NCBI GenBank assembly: GCA_963556695.1
Contig: CAUWAG010000003.1
Span: 4,216,001 to 4,280,000, forward strand
Origin: Anthostomella pinea
Taxonomy: Eukaryota; Ascomycota; Sordariomycetes; Xylariales; Xylariaceae
Direction: 5' to 3'
DNA length: 64,000 nucleotides
Position numbers and translations under genes: made by a program. The notes under the pieces were generated by a model. That model did not search any database and had not been told where the DNA came from. It saw only the letters and a list, made by a program, of their open reading frames with translations. Below are positions 1 to 8,823 of this stretch, one piece after another; position 1 is the first letter of the stretch; each line of letters starts with the position of its first letter.

Positions 1-327
1 CGTCTGTGCCTCTGCCGCCGAGCCGGAGGACCTTCCAGAGGTATAGATAGGTGTTGAGGATATATTCACCTCGGATTGGGCCGATCTCATTGCCCAACAG
101 TGCAGTCAAGGTATTATGGAGGACGAGATCCCAGGGGATCTATACAGCTGTTGGATAACACGGGTCACGAAGATGAGCCGAATCCGACCGGAAAAACCAC
201 GGTACGGCGGAGATGGCCAACACCAAACTGGAATCCGATCATGGGCTCCTAAACAATTACAACACTCTGCGATAAAATACACCAATAATCACCCTCTATT
301 CACTGAACTCGCTTGAATCTGACAATA
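1..327. other. no recognisable gene
   Basis: Both strands hold only short open frames without a recognisable motif. No repeat or RNA gene was seen here. Confidence 0.5.
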
Positions 328-558
328 TCAGTCATCCTGGTCGAGCAATCTATAATCGGGTACAAACTTTTTTCTATCGGACAAGTATCCCGACAGTCTC
401 TTTGTACCAGGATCCTCGATAAACAAATATACATTTGACTTTGTGAGGACCCCTAACTCGTATGCCATTTTGAAAATCCCTCGTAGGCCTTTCAGCTGAG
501 TGGCTTTACGAGACCGGTGATTTAATATTTCTTTGATTTCTATTTTGCGTCGACCCAT
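328..558 (-). CDS. small MADS-box-like protein (76 aa)
   Basis: The 76-residue product begins MGRRKIEIKEI and continues with an arginine- and lysine-rich helix, GIFKMAYELGVL and a short hydrophobic strand YLFIED. This follows the layout of the MADS (SRF-type) DNA-binding and dimerisation domain, in which the N-terminal basic segment and long helix contact DNA. It covers little more than the domain itself; fungal Mcm1/Rlm1-type factors are much longer. The usual KRRxGLxKKAxEL core is altered here (KGLRGIFKMAYEL), so it is divergent. No intron is needed and the ATG starts the domain. It lies among transposon fragments, so it could be a transduplicated gene piece, a micro-regulator or a pseudogene. 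Family assignment is from visible motif similarity only. Confidence 0.6.
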   Translation of the reverse strand: MGRRKIEIKEILNHRSRKATQLKGLRGIFKMAYELGVLTKSNVYLFIEDPGTKRLSGYLSDRKKFVPDYRLLDQDD

Positions 559-587
559 TCTGCAGTAAATATCAGAAAGCTGGCCAG

Positions 588-667
588 GATATTTACAACT
601 TCAACGAGACTGGGTTTATGATGGGCATTATTGGGTCCGGCATGGTCACGAAGGTCCAGTTGAAGTA
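588..667 (+). pseudogene. Fot1/pogo transposase fragment (first catalytic motif)
   Basis: About 26 codons read DIYNFNETGFMMGIIGS and then stop. This matches the segment around the first catalytic aspartate of pogo/Fot1 DDE transposases (YNFDETGFxMG), with the aspartate replaced by asparagine here. No flanking transposase sequence was recognised, so it is an isolated scrap. Confidence 0.6.
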
Positions 668-674
668 GCCGCAC

Positions 675-735
675 TTGCTTATCTAATCATACAGGTAGAA
701 TGGGAATCGCGCGGATCCAAACAGATTCCTTCTAA
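675..735 (+). repeat. LTR-like fragment shared with 21.4-21.5 kb
   Basis: The string CTTATCTAATCATACA followed by GGAATCGC and GGATCCAA recurs with spacing changes at 21,457-21,520 inside the LTR candidate there. Probably a broken copy of the same long terminal repeat. Confidence 0.4.
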
Positions 736-896
736 ATAGCAGCGTAGTCGAGACTTCACTGCGCGTCGACTTGACGCTCAACGAGTCGATTGATTGATTG
801 ATTGATTGATTGACTGATTGTATTTAACGTGGGGGATCGCTCCTCACTAGTGCAAACCACGCCTCCCAGAGCCTCTGCATCGCAGGGTTATGGAGG

Positions 897-910
897 TATC
901 AAGATAATAA
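897..910. repeat. target-site duplication of SINE, left copy
   Basis: TATCAAGATAATAA, identical to 1471-1484. It is LINE A1 3'-UTR sequence duplicated on SINE insertion. Confidence 0.93.
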
Positions 911-1470
911 TTGTTTGTTTGTTTTGTATTTAACGTGGGGGGTAGCTCCTCAGTAGTGCAAACCACGCCTCCCAGAGCCATTGCATCGCAAGGTTGTAGA
1001 GGTGTCAAATTAGATACATTCAGATCCGCGCACGAGCCTATCCTCGCTGTAGCGGTACCAATCTGGAGTGTTCAGATGGTTTTTAGTCAATACCCAAGCA
1101 CGATTCCGTCAGAAAAACCTCTTATCTAGTGACAAAGCGACCCAGTGAACCTCAGTTCTCTGGTGTACATATCGTTCCAGTAGCCGTTCGATATATGTCG
1201 CATTGGTGGGTGGAGTAGGTGTTTATTATCTGCTGGCGAGGGAAACCACAAGGGGGAAAACCTCGCAGGAGTGGGTATTGTGGAGACAAGCTGCTTGGCT
1301 ATCGGGCTCTGCGATAAAATGGGGCCTCTCCACTGTCGTGTGCTGGTTATCGACTCGCACAAGCCGGGTCAGAAAGGGGGCCATAGCAGGATTCGAACCC
1401 ACTTGTTCTCGTCGCCCACCGCACAAACGAGAACACAACCAGGCGCATTTGACCATTGCGCCATACGGCC
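911..1470 (-). mobile_element. SINE with tRNA-derived head and LINE-derived tail
   Basis: This 560-bp unit lies between two perfect 14-bp copies of TATCAAGATAATAA inside the 3' UTR of LINE A1. On the minus strand it starts exactly at a tRNA-like acceptor strand (1470) and contains polymerase III box A and box B. A body of about 310 bp without coding potential follows. The last 150 bp or so (1065 to 911) resemble the 3' end of LINE A2, including the CGTTAAATACAAAAC terminus and AAAC tail. Shared 3' ends are the known way SINEs recruit the reverse transcriptase of a partner LINE, so LINE A is the likely partner. Whether this family has been named cannot be told from the sequence. Confidence 0.88.
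1379..1470 (-). ncRNA. tRNA-like head of the SINE (box A/box B)
   Basis: The 7-bp acceptor stem is complete: GGCCGTA at the 5' end pairs with TATGGCC at 1379-1385 (one G-T pair). Box A is TGGCGCAATGG (1453-1463) and box B GGTTCGAATCC (1389-1399); both fit the polymerase III consensus exactly. A D-stem GCGC/GCGC and a T-arm can be drawn. In place of a normal anticodon arm there is a perfect 8-bp stem (1405-1412 with 1427-1434) and a 14-nt loop, so this is a tRNA-derived promoter and not a functional tRNA gene. Confidence 0.85.
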
Positions 1471-1484
1471 TATCAAGATAATAA
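1471..1484. repeat. target-site duplication of SINE, right copy
   Basis: TATCAAGATAATAA, directly adjoining the first base of the tRNA-like head. Confidence 0.93.
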
Positions 1485-1575
1485 GTACAGTCAGTCCCGC
1501 TCACGAGCCCATCCCCGTTGTTGCGGCGGTATGACCTTGGGGTCATCCATCTGGTCCTTCAAGAAAAGCTATCTA

Positions 1576-3774
1576 TCAGGGACAGATTGTTGAAAAGAAC
1601 TTGCTCTTCTTCACGAATTTTGCCCATTCTATGCTCCTCTCCCCTAAGTATTGTAAACAAGCTGCCCTAGGCGAGTACCTAGGCAGCAGCCGGTTTTTCC
1701 CTAGCCTCTTATAAAAGAAAATGTGTTGTGGTGTTTTCTTCTCACCATAGCTGCAGTGATAATTCGAGTCTGTATGCCCAAAGCGTTCATGATATCTGGC
1801 AAAGTCGCCATGTCCAGATCTGGCCGCTAGAAGTCTGTGTATAGAACTCCTCTTAAAAGATATAAAGTCTCTTTCAGTTACTGTGTGTGAGTATACTTCT
1901 TGATACCTAGATTCTGATTGGTCTTTCCACCATTGGTTGAACTCTTTTCTGCCCTTTCTTTTGAGATTTCTCTTGACCCAAGAGATTGTAGGAAGGTTTG
2001 TTATGTCTGTTTTTAGCATGGCACCCTCTTTTGCTAGTGTGTCAGTAGCTTCGTTACCATCAATATCTCTGTGTCCAGGAATCCATTTGACGGTCACTCC
2101 AGGAGTGTGTGCTGTGGCAAGTTCTTGAAATCGTAGAAAAATGTTTTGTGATGTCTCGGGTGGAGTCCTATTGAGCCCATCTACCACTGACGTGTTGTCC
2201 AGGCAGACATATAGCTGTTTTCTGTGTCCAATTGCCCTGGCTGCTGCAAGACCTTGGAGAGCACTATAGACTTCAGCATCTACTACTTCTGCTTGCAGAA
2301 GTCTACCCTTTCCCCGGTATACTTCTTGAGTAATGTTGCCTTTCCTGATGGTGTAACCCCATCCAGTGCGGGTTGTACCTTGGTCAACCAATTGTGATCC
2401 ATCTGAGTAGATGACAAGGTCAGTGTTCACATTTCTCTCCTGTAGCCATTGCTTGAAGAGCTCTATTTTTTTGTCTTTGTCTTTATGGACTGGGGGCTTC
2501 TTCCATGATGGCTTGGTAAGTATTGGTCTCTGGAAGTCAGGGACTAGCTGGAAGCTCCTTTGTAGCCTTGTTGGATCCTTGTGGGCTTGTATTTGGAGCC
2601 TGCCAACAAGAGGGTGTCTCTGGTCTATTCGTCCTAGTCGGAGGCCGTGACGTCGTCGTATTGACTCTGCAAGAACTCCAGCTGAGGGAATCTGCGATTC
2701 AAAATATAGGATATGCCCAGGGTGTGTTTTCCAGACTGGCAAGATAGCCCTGATCGCCGTTCGTAGTACAGCATCTATTGTCCCAAGAAGCCCCTTAATG
2801 CGACATGCTGATGTCTCACCTGAGCTCCTGATTTTTTTGATTCCTGGGTACCAGGTCTCCAGGCCGTGTGTAAGAATAGGAATAACACAAGCTTTCACAG
2901 CCCTCCTGGTTGATTTTACTGGGAGTCCCTTGACTGTGTTGCATAGTCCTCGAAGGTGATTTGCTACCCTACTAGCTTTCTTGGCCCAGTGAGAAACATG
3001 AACTTTGAAGTTTAGTTTTCTATCCAGAAGGACACCTAGCCATCGCATAGAATGCTTAGATGTTTTGTTCATTGTCCCGTGGCGGACTGGAGGGTTGTCT
3101 GAGTTCTTTTTCCGCGAGAAGTGCATGATCTCGGTTTTGTCGGGATCAAACTCAATAGCATTGTTGTGTCCCTATTGGTTGAGCAAATGAAGATTTTCAG
3201 AAGCCTCTGTAGCTGTTTCCTCAAGGTTCTTTCCAATACAGAGAGTTGCTAGGTCGTCTGCATATCCAAAGCGTCTTCTTTTCATGCCAAGTTGGGCACA
3301 GATTGGCTCGGTATACAGCATATAAAGGATTGGAGAGGCTGGTGAGCCTTGTGGTAGCCCACAAGTGAGAGCTTTTATATCGGTCATAATACCTTCAAAC
3401 CGAACTCTTGCGGACCGCTCGGACATAAATGACTGGACCCATCTTATAAGAAAGCCTGGCCAGCCCTGTTCTCTCATGCGAACCACCAGCCGTCCCATTA
3501 GGGCAGCATCAAAGGCCCCTTTCACATCTGACGTGACTACCGTTGCAACGAGGCCTTGGTCGTGTATGAGTGCAGCTACCAGGTCAGTGGCAGAGCACTT
3601 TGGTAGAGCTCCAAAATGTCGTGGAGCTAGAATTCCAAGTTTGACAACAAACCAGGTAATTCTTTTCGCGATGAGTCGTTCTAGGCCTTTGCCAAGACAT
3701 GACAGTAGCGATATTGGTCTGTAGGCCCTGGGATTGGAGTAGTCTTTCTTTCCTGGTTTTGGGATCATCACCAC
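1576..3774 (-). pseudogene. LINE A1 ORF2 remnant (reverse transcriptase, RNase H)
   Basis: Two long open segments in one frame (3774-3172 and 3126-1576) match LINE A2 ORF2 from the middle of the reverse transcriptase onward. The catalytic YADD is present (RRRFGYADDLAT), as are the RNase H motifs YSDGSQ, CLDNTSVVDGL and WIPGHRDIDGNEA. The break at 3172-3174 turns a tryptophan codon of A2 (TGG) into TAG. Relative to A2, 18 bp are deleted near 3,552 at a TC microhomology, removing the segment around IEQAL. The endonuclease half is absent. Not functional. Confidence 0.88.
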
Positions 3775-4043
3775 CTCAGCTGCTTTGAATGGTTTAGGGT
3801 GGTGTCCAATCTGTAGACAGGTCTGGAAAAGGGCTCTGATATGTTCACCAACGACTGGCCAGCAAGCTTTCAGAATCCGTACTGTGAGGGTATCTATTCC
3901 CGGGGAGTTGCTCTTGGTTCCTAGAGTGCACCCTTCAGCCTCTTCCAGTCGGACATGGTATTCAAGGGGGATGTATGGCTTAGGTTATATGATCTGAGCA
4001 GACCAGGGGTCAATGATATCGTTGTCTGAGGTACTTCGTTCAA

Positions 4044-5462
4044 CTAGGCCTTCGAGTTTTCTGACTCATTATCAGAAGTAACATCCTGGGTCAGACAAGA
4101 AGAGGTCTCATTGTCTTCTTCTAGAAAATGTACATGAGGAGTTCTTTTGTCTGGACACTTGGGAGCAATATGACCCTCTTTGTCACACAAGTAACATGTC
4201 ATACTTTCTGCCTTGTGGGGTGCGCGTGACCGGTCAATGTGCTTCCTTTCAGGGACTGCAAAGAGATGGGGAGTCTTCTGATCAGGTGATGCTCTTGCTG
4301 GTTGGAAGGTAGTGTCAATTGCTTGGTTGGACAAAGCTTGGGTTGGTAGGCTTCTGATGAACTGCTGGAGTCCAGGTGCCACAGTGATGATATGGCGAGA
4401 GGAAGCTTTTAAGAAGCTTTGGCGCTGCTTCTTGACTCGTTCAATCTCTGCAAGCTGTTAAGCATTGCTAGAACAGATGTTTCAAAATTGGTTGAAAGAA
4501 CTATTAGAGTCAAGGTAAGAAGCCATCACTTGTATCCTCAAGGGTGGTGTCAGCTTTCGGTTCAGTTCATACTTCCATTCTGTCCGGGACAGGCCTGCCT
4601 TGCTGGCTAAGAGAACCCATGTGGAACAAAAGGAGTAGAATTCTTGTGCTGGTTCCATCCACAGATCATGAAGCTGATCTCTGGCTTGAGCAGCTGCGTC
4701 AGGATTGCTGTAAGAGGACCTGAGAAGGTCATACACCTCTTTAATGGTAGTAAGTGACTCAGTGTTCTCTTTAGAGATGAATGGTTCCAATGTTATAGCT
4801 GCATCACCTTCTACTAGCATGCAAAGCCAGTCAAACTTTGATTCTTCTGTAGTGAAGAGCCACCAGTTGGTCCATAGCTTGCGTTGGGTGCTGTTCTTCC
4901 ACTGTTCAAAGGTTGGGCTTTGACCGTCACTCAGCTTTGCAGGGTCTGCCAGCTTGATAGAATGTCGCATAGCATTTGAGATTGATGCCATAGAAGCTGG
5001 GGTCGTTGTGTGTGGAGAACCTGTTTCCAAAGAAGGAAAGGCTCGTTCTGTTGTGTGTCTTGGTGGCTCAGACCTCAGGATCCGGGTGTGTAGTTCGGTT
5101 TGCAGTCTGGCTAGCTGCTCTGGCGTAAGCGCATCCAGGTTGAAGAGCAAGGGGTCGTCTGATCGGCCCAGAGCACCGCTCATGATTGGTGCCATGGGCT
5201 CGGTTTGTGGGTCCTGGGATATGATCCTGGAGGAAGATGGAGACAATGAAGCGTTTGAGGGAGATTTGCTGTGGGTCAAAGCGGCCTTTGATCGCGTGTT
5301 TGGCTTGTTCTGGCCCCCTTGTGCCTTGGTTCTCTGTCTCTTTGGTTCTTTCTTTGGAGGAAGGTTGTTGGTGTTGGGGGATGTTTGGATAGGTTGGGCT
5401 GGTCTTCCAGTCCCTTCAGAACTATCCTGACGTTCTGGAATGATAATGGTACTCATCGTCAC
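4044..5462 (-). pseudogene. gypsy-type Gag remnant
   Basis: The reading frame starts at ATG 5462. About 320 residues follow: a proline-, serine- and lysine-rich N-terminus, then a helical capsid-like part with WKNSTQRKLWTN and DQLHDLWMEPAQEFYSF. Two stops interrupt it near 4,455-4,484, then the same frame continues into a CCHC zinc knuckle (CYLCDKEGHIAPKCPD) near residue 420. This order (capsid then knuckle) is that of Ty3/gypsy Gag. The gene ends at the junction with LINE A1, and no protease or polymerase is seen. The LTR at 5549-5767 lies 86 bp upstream, as expected for a 5' LTR. Confidence 0.8.
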
Positions 5463-5548
5463 GGTGTATTGGACGGAATTGATAGTAATGGTAGGTGGAA
5501 TGGTAAAGGGATGGTATTAATAGGCCTGAAGGCAGTGCTTCAAAGTCA

Positions 5549-5767
5549 TGATATTATGTCACGGCGAGCTTACTGAGGAGCTGGGACAAGGCCGGCAGCA
5601 AGTAGCTATTACTCTATTAATGAGAATATCAAGACTAGAGAGGAAAGGAAGAGAGAGAGAGAGAGAGATACAGTGGGAGATTGCCCCTTCAAGGGATCCT
5701 CTGGTCAGATCCTTCCTCTATTGGGAAGTATCCACTTGTCATGTGGGAAGGTCTGTGCAGGCCGTCA
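5549..5767 (-). repeat. LTR of the gypsy remnant (219 bp)
   Basis: Bounded by TG and CA and closely similar to 61,693-61,895, to 28,168-28,324 (partial) and to a piece at 36,533-36,613 in opposite orientation. It contains a GA-rich microsatellite (GAGA repeats near 5,645-5,668). It sits upstream of the gag start on the minus strand, so it is probably the 5' LTR of that element. Confidence 0.75.
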
Positions 5768-6040
5768 CTATTCATCCTAGAACTCCGATCTTCCAATAAG
5801 CGAAGAGGCTTTCTCCCGTCTCCCGGCATCTTTAGACTTCTCCTTGCTAGATACCAGGGGCCTCCCAGCTGATCCATCTCATACCCACGACTCTACCATT
5901 GAAACTTGTGAGCGGTGGCTTAATCAGACCGAAAGCTCGACAAAACAGCCGCAGAAAAATTTCGTCCGGCCAGATAGTCACAACATGACTCTCCCGCAGA
6001 TGCCAGGTCTGCAAGGCCATCAGCACATCAAAAGGTCTTG
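5768..6040. other. unassigned spacer
   Basis: No motif, repeat or gene recognised between the LTR and a LINE scrap. Confidence 0.4.
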
Positions 6041-6263
6041 CCTTTCCCCGGTATACTTCTTACATAGTATTGCTTTTCCTAATAGTGAAGCCCCATTTAA
6101 TACGGGTTATATCTTAATTGTTTAACTACGAGCTATCCGAGTAAATAACAAGATCAGTGTTTACGTTTCTCCCTTATAGCTATTACTTAAAGAGCTTTAT
6201 TTCTTCGTCTTTGTCCTTATAAACTAGGGGCTTCTTTTATAATGGCTTAATAAGTATTGGTTT
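6041..6263 (-). mobile_element. LINE A fragment, RIP-like degraded
   Basis: Corresponds to LINE A1 at about 2,300-2,525 (start of the RNase H region), but with many transitions that raise AT content. For example GTATACTTCTTACATAGTA replaces the A2 form with TGTGTAGTG. No frame is open. Confidence 0.75.
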
Positions 6264-6349
6264 TAAAACGCTAACACCGACGCCATCCAAGGGCATCCCT
6301 CTGGTTCCGCCTCCAGAAAAAGCAGGCTGCTGATTCAATCACGCCACTC

Positions 6350-7342
6350 AACAACCCCTTCGATGACGTGGTTCTCCCACTGTATGGCGATTCCGATGGG
6401 GAATACAACTCAGAAACTTGGGAAGAGGTTTAAGAAGAGGAGAGAGAGCGCAGGAATCGACACCCACGCGCCAATGGTTTCACAGCCCAGGCGATCGAAG
6501 ATATCCTTGATAAGGTTGTCCAGCGTTACGAAGCTAAATGGTGGAACAATAAGAGGGATGCGTTATAACACGCGGCACCCCATAGCCTTCAGGGTGTTTT
6601 CCGTGATCAAGCTCTCCACAAGAAGTTCAAAGATCTGCGGACCCTGGTCGATCACATTACAGCATTGCGAGGCCAGATTGTCACAGCAGGCCCATGTAAC
6701 AAGGAACGTGAACTCGTGCGCGCCGCGGCGATCTTGCAGCCTTCCATCCGAGACCAACTCCAAATCGAATGGCTTCTAGGCCTAGCGAAGCAGAAATACG
6801 AACCTGAAAGCACAGCAGCTCCGCCGCTGCGACGCAAGGAAGAAGCTGCCGGTTCACATCTTGAGGAAATCGAAGGTAGCGACACCGGAGCAGACCTGTC
6901 TCGCGACACTGATGGTATGATGCCAAAGCGATACGAAGTGAACTACCACTCTCTGCTCCACAGGGCAAATCTGGTGCACCGAAAACGCTGGTATCGCCGC
7001 GAAATAATTGTTATTAGCGACGACAAATCCGATGACAGATCCAGTAACCAACCTGACAACGGTCTACCCTTGCCTGCATCTGCAGAAGCGTCGCAAGCCC
7101 TGGTCAACCTGGACAAGAAGTCGGAGAGGGAAATCTGGGATTTCGCTTGTGTATTTTCAGGACACGACCCAGCCAAATCAGATTCCTCGAATCTTGCTCA
7201 CTGTCACTGCTTTCAAGGGCTGAGTATTGCCGTAAAGCCACATCAGCTCTGGGCCATCACTCATATCCTTTTCCTGTATCACTTGGAAAAGACTTTCCCC
7301 ATTCTCCTGGCCGATGGTATGGGTGTTGGCAAGACCTTATAA
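6350..7342 (+). pseudogene. SNF2-family ATPase, N-terminal relic
   Basis: One frame reads DDVVLPLYGDSDGEYNSETWEEV, is stopped by TAA near 6,429 and again near 6,567, then stays open for 225 codons. It ends in KPHQLWAITHILFLY and LLADGMGVGKTL followed by TAA. The last part matches helicase motifs Q and I (Walker A, DEMGLGKT-like) of SNF2/SWI2 DNA-dependent ATPases. The acidic N-terminal style resembles fungal Rad5/Rad16-like SNF2 proteins. Both internal stops look like glutamine codons changed by C-to-T. Everything after the Walker A motif is missing, so no ATPase can be made. Confidence 0.65.
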
Positions 7343-7745
7343 GGCACGTGCGGTGTTTTCCTACTATATGAACATCTTAGCGACAGGGATTAAAACCATG
7401 TTTTCCTATGCCTATTTCAACAGCTATAAGCCAACTATATAAATGTATCCGCATATTGATAGAGGCTGTGGCCAGTGATTCAGGAGACCTATTCCCATCA
7501 TGCCGAATTAGGTATTGACATCGAACAAGATGCGCGTTCTTACGCGACCGACCGTGACTCAGGTTTGGTGTCAGTATGAGCTGGATCGGGAAAGGTGCCT
7601 TCGGAACTTCGTTCAATCCAACATTACCCACATCCTGCCCAATTGTGGCAGATGCAGTCTAACGCACCACGATGGGCTAGTAATTCTCGGACCAGCAGGG
7701 TGTAGGGGAATGATTGGGATGATAGTGACGATGGGGTTGGTGGGG

Positions 7746-7825
7746 AATGATGGGGGATGATGGGGGATGATGGGGATGATGGGGATGATGGGTATGATGG
7801 GGATGATGGGGATGATGGGGATGAT
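7746..7825. repeat. GGGGATGAT minisatellite
   Basis: About nine 9-10-bp units of the form GGGGATGAT in tandem, with one variant unit (GGGTATGAT). Confidence 0.9.
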
Positions 7826-8519
7826 TTTATACCCAAACCCATTACCAGCAATTTCTAGCAAGTCTAGCGTCCCGACGAGAGCATGGATATGAAAAGCCAA
7901 CCCTGTGCAACCTTGCGCATAGACGTACTTGGCGCTGCAGGTGCAGGGTTCGGGTACCGGGGCCTATCCGGCAAAGAAGAACATAACTTCGCACGTTGCG
8001 GGCCGCAACTCATTAAATATCGCTTAGTGAGGAGAAGTGCCGGTTGGACTCGACATCGATGCTCTAGAACCACGTGAGTAAGGCCCTTGAGGCTGAACTA
8101 GTTTACTATCGAGGCTTTCACATGGTAGTGTGGGCAGCCCCTAGAATCTAAGGCACCAGTATCGGCCTGCGGCAGGTCGCCAGCAGGCTACTATTCGCAA
8201 TCGGGAACCTAGCGAGCGGTCGGGTGGAAACTCGGGCGGTGCTAGCATTAACGAGTCACAACTGGCACTGACTGGAAATCATCGATGATGATTATACTCT
8301 GTTTTACTGTCCTTCTCCATTTATCCAGTCAATGATTCATCTACACATACTCTCGTACAAACTAAGGAGGCAGTAAGTGGGGCGTTGGTTTTAGTAATAT
8401 CCCCGCACGAGACAAGCCCCACTTATCCATGGATATCATGCCACCACATGAAAAATCGCGACAAGCCACGACACCTCTTTATTTCACTGCACATCCGCAA
8501 ATATAACATACCCAACACT
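7826..8519. other. unassigned spacer
   Basis: No coding or repeat structure recognised. The final 150 bp or so may be the promoter and 5' UTR of the interrupted gene that starts at 8520. Confidence 0.4.
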
Positions 8520-8568
8520 ATGTCCGACAGAGACAGATTGGCACCCCGCGTATTCCTTGTGCGCCATG
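8520..8568 (+). pseudogene. first exon of a histidine-phosphatase (phosphoglycerate-mutase-like) gene, cut by LINE A2
   Basis: ATG begins MSDRDRLAPRVFLVRHG. FLVRHGE is the catalytic histidine motif of the histidine phosphatase superfamily, normally found close to the N-terminus in fungal members. A good donor site GGTGAGTC follows (intron from 8569). The intron sequence then runs straight into the 3' tail of LINE A2 at 8630. No second exon was recognised beyond the LINE. Either the rest lies outside recognisable range or the locus was broken; the superfamily call rests on the RHG motif alone. Confidence 0.5.
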
Positions 8569-8823
8569 GTGAGTCTTTTATCCAAATAAAAAAAATCAAT
8601 ATTATCTAATAATGCACTTTTAACTAATGTTTGTTTGTTTGTTTTGTATTTAACGTGGGGGTAGCTCCTCAGTAGTGCAAACCACGCCTCCCAGAGCCTC
8701 TGCATCACAGGGTTGTGGAGGTCTCAAGATAATAAGTACAGTCAGTCCCGCTCACGGGCCCATCCCCGTTGTTGCGGCGGTATGACCTTGGGGTCATCCA
8801 TCTGGTCCTTCAAGGAAGGCTAT

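Larger units (their letters stand above)
784..4044 (-). mobile_element. LINE A1: 5'-truncated Tad-like non-LTR retrotransposon
   Basis: The sequence is closely similar to LINE A2 (8.6-14.2 kb) from the 3' end up to about 4,044, where identity stops abruptly and gypsy gag sequence begins. The 5' half (ORF1 and endonuclease) is therefore missing, typical of incomplete target-primed reverse transcription. Its 3' end is split by a SINE at 911-1470. The 3' tail on the minus strand is (AATC)n, visible as GATT repeats at 789-820, unlike the AAAC tail of A2. No clear target duplication was found. Confidence 0.88.

Noticed and set aside
1379..1470. A functional tRNA gene
   Set aside because: Acceptor stem and boxes A/B are good, but no normal anticodon arm can be drawn and it is the first part of a unit with a target duplication.
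7746..7825. CRISPR-like or regulatory repeat
   Set aside because: The units are contiguous 9-10-mers without spacers in a fungal context; a plain minisatellite.
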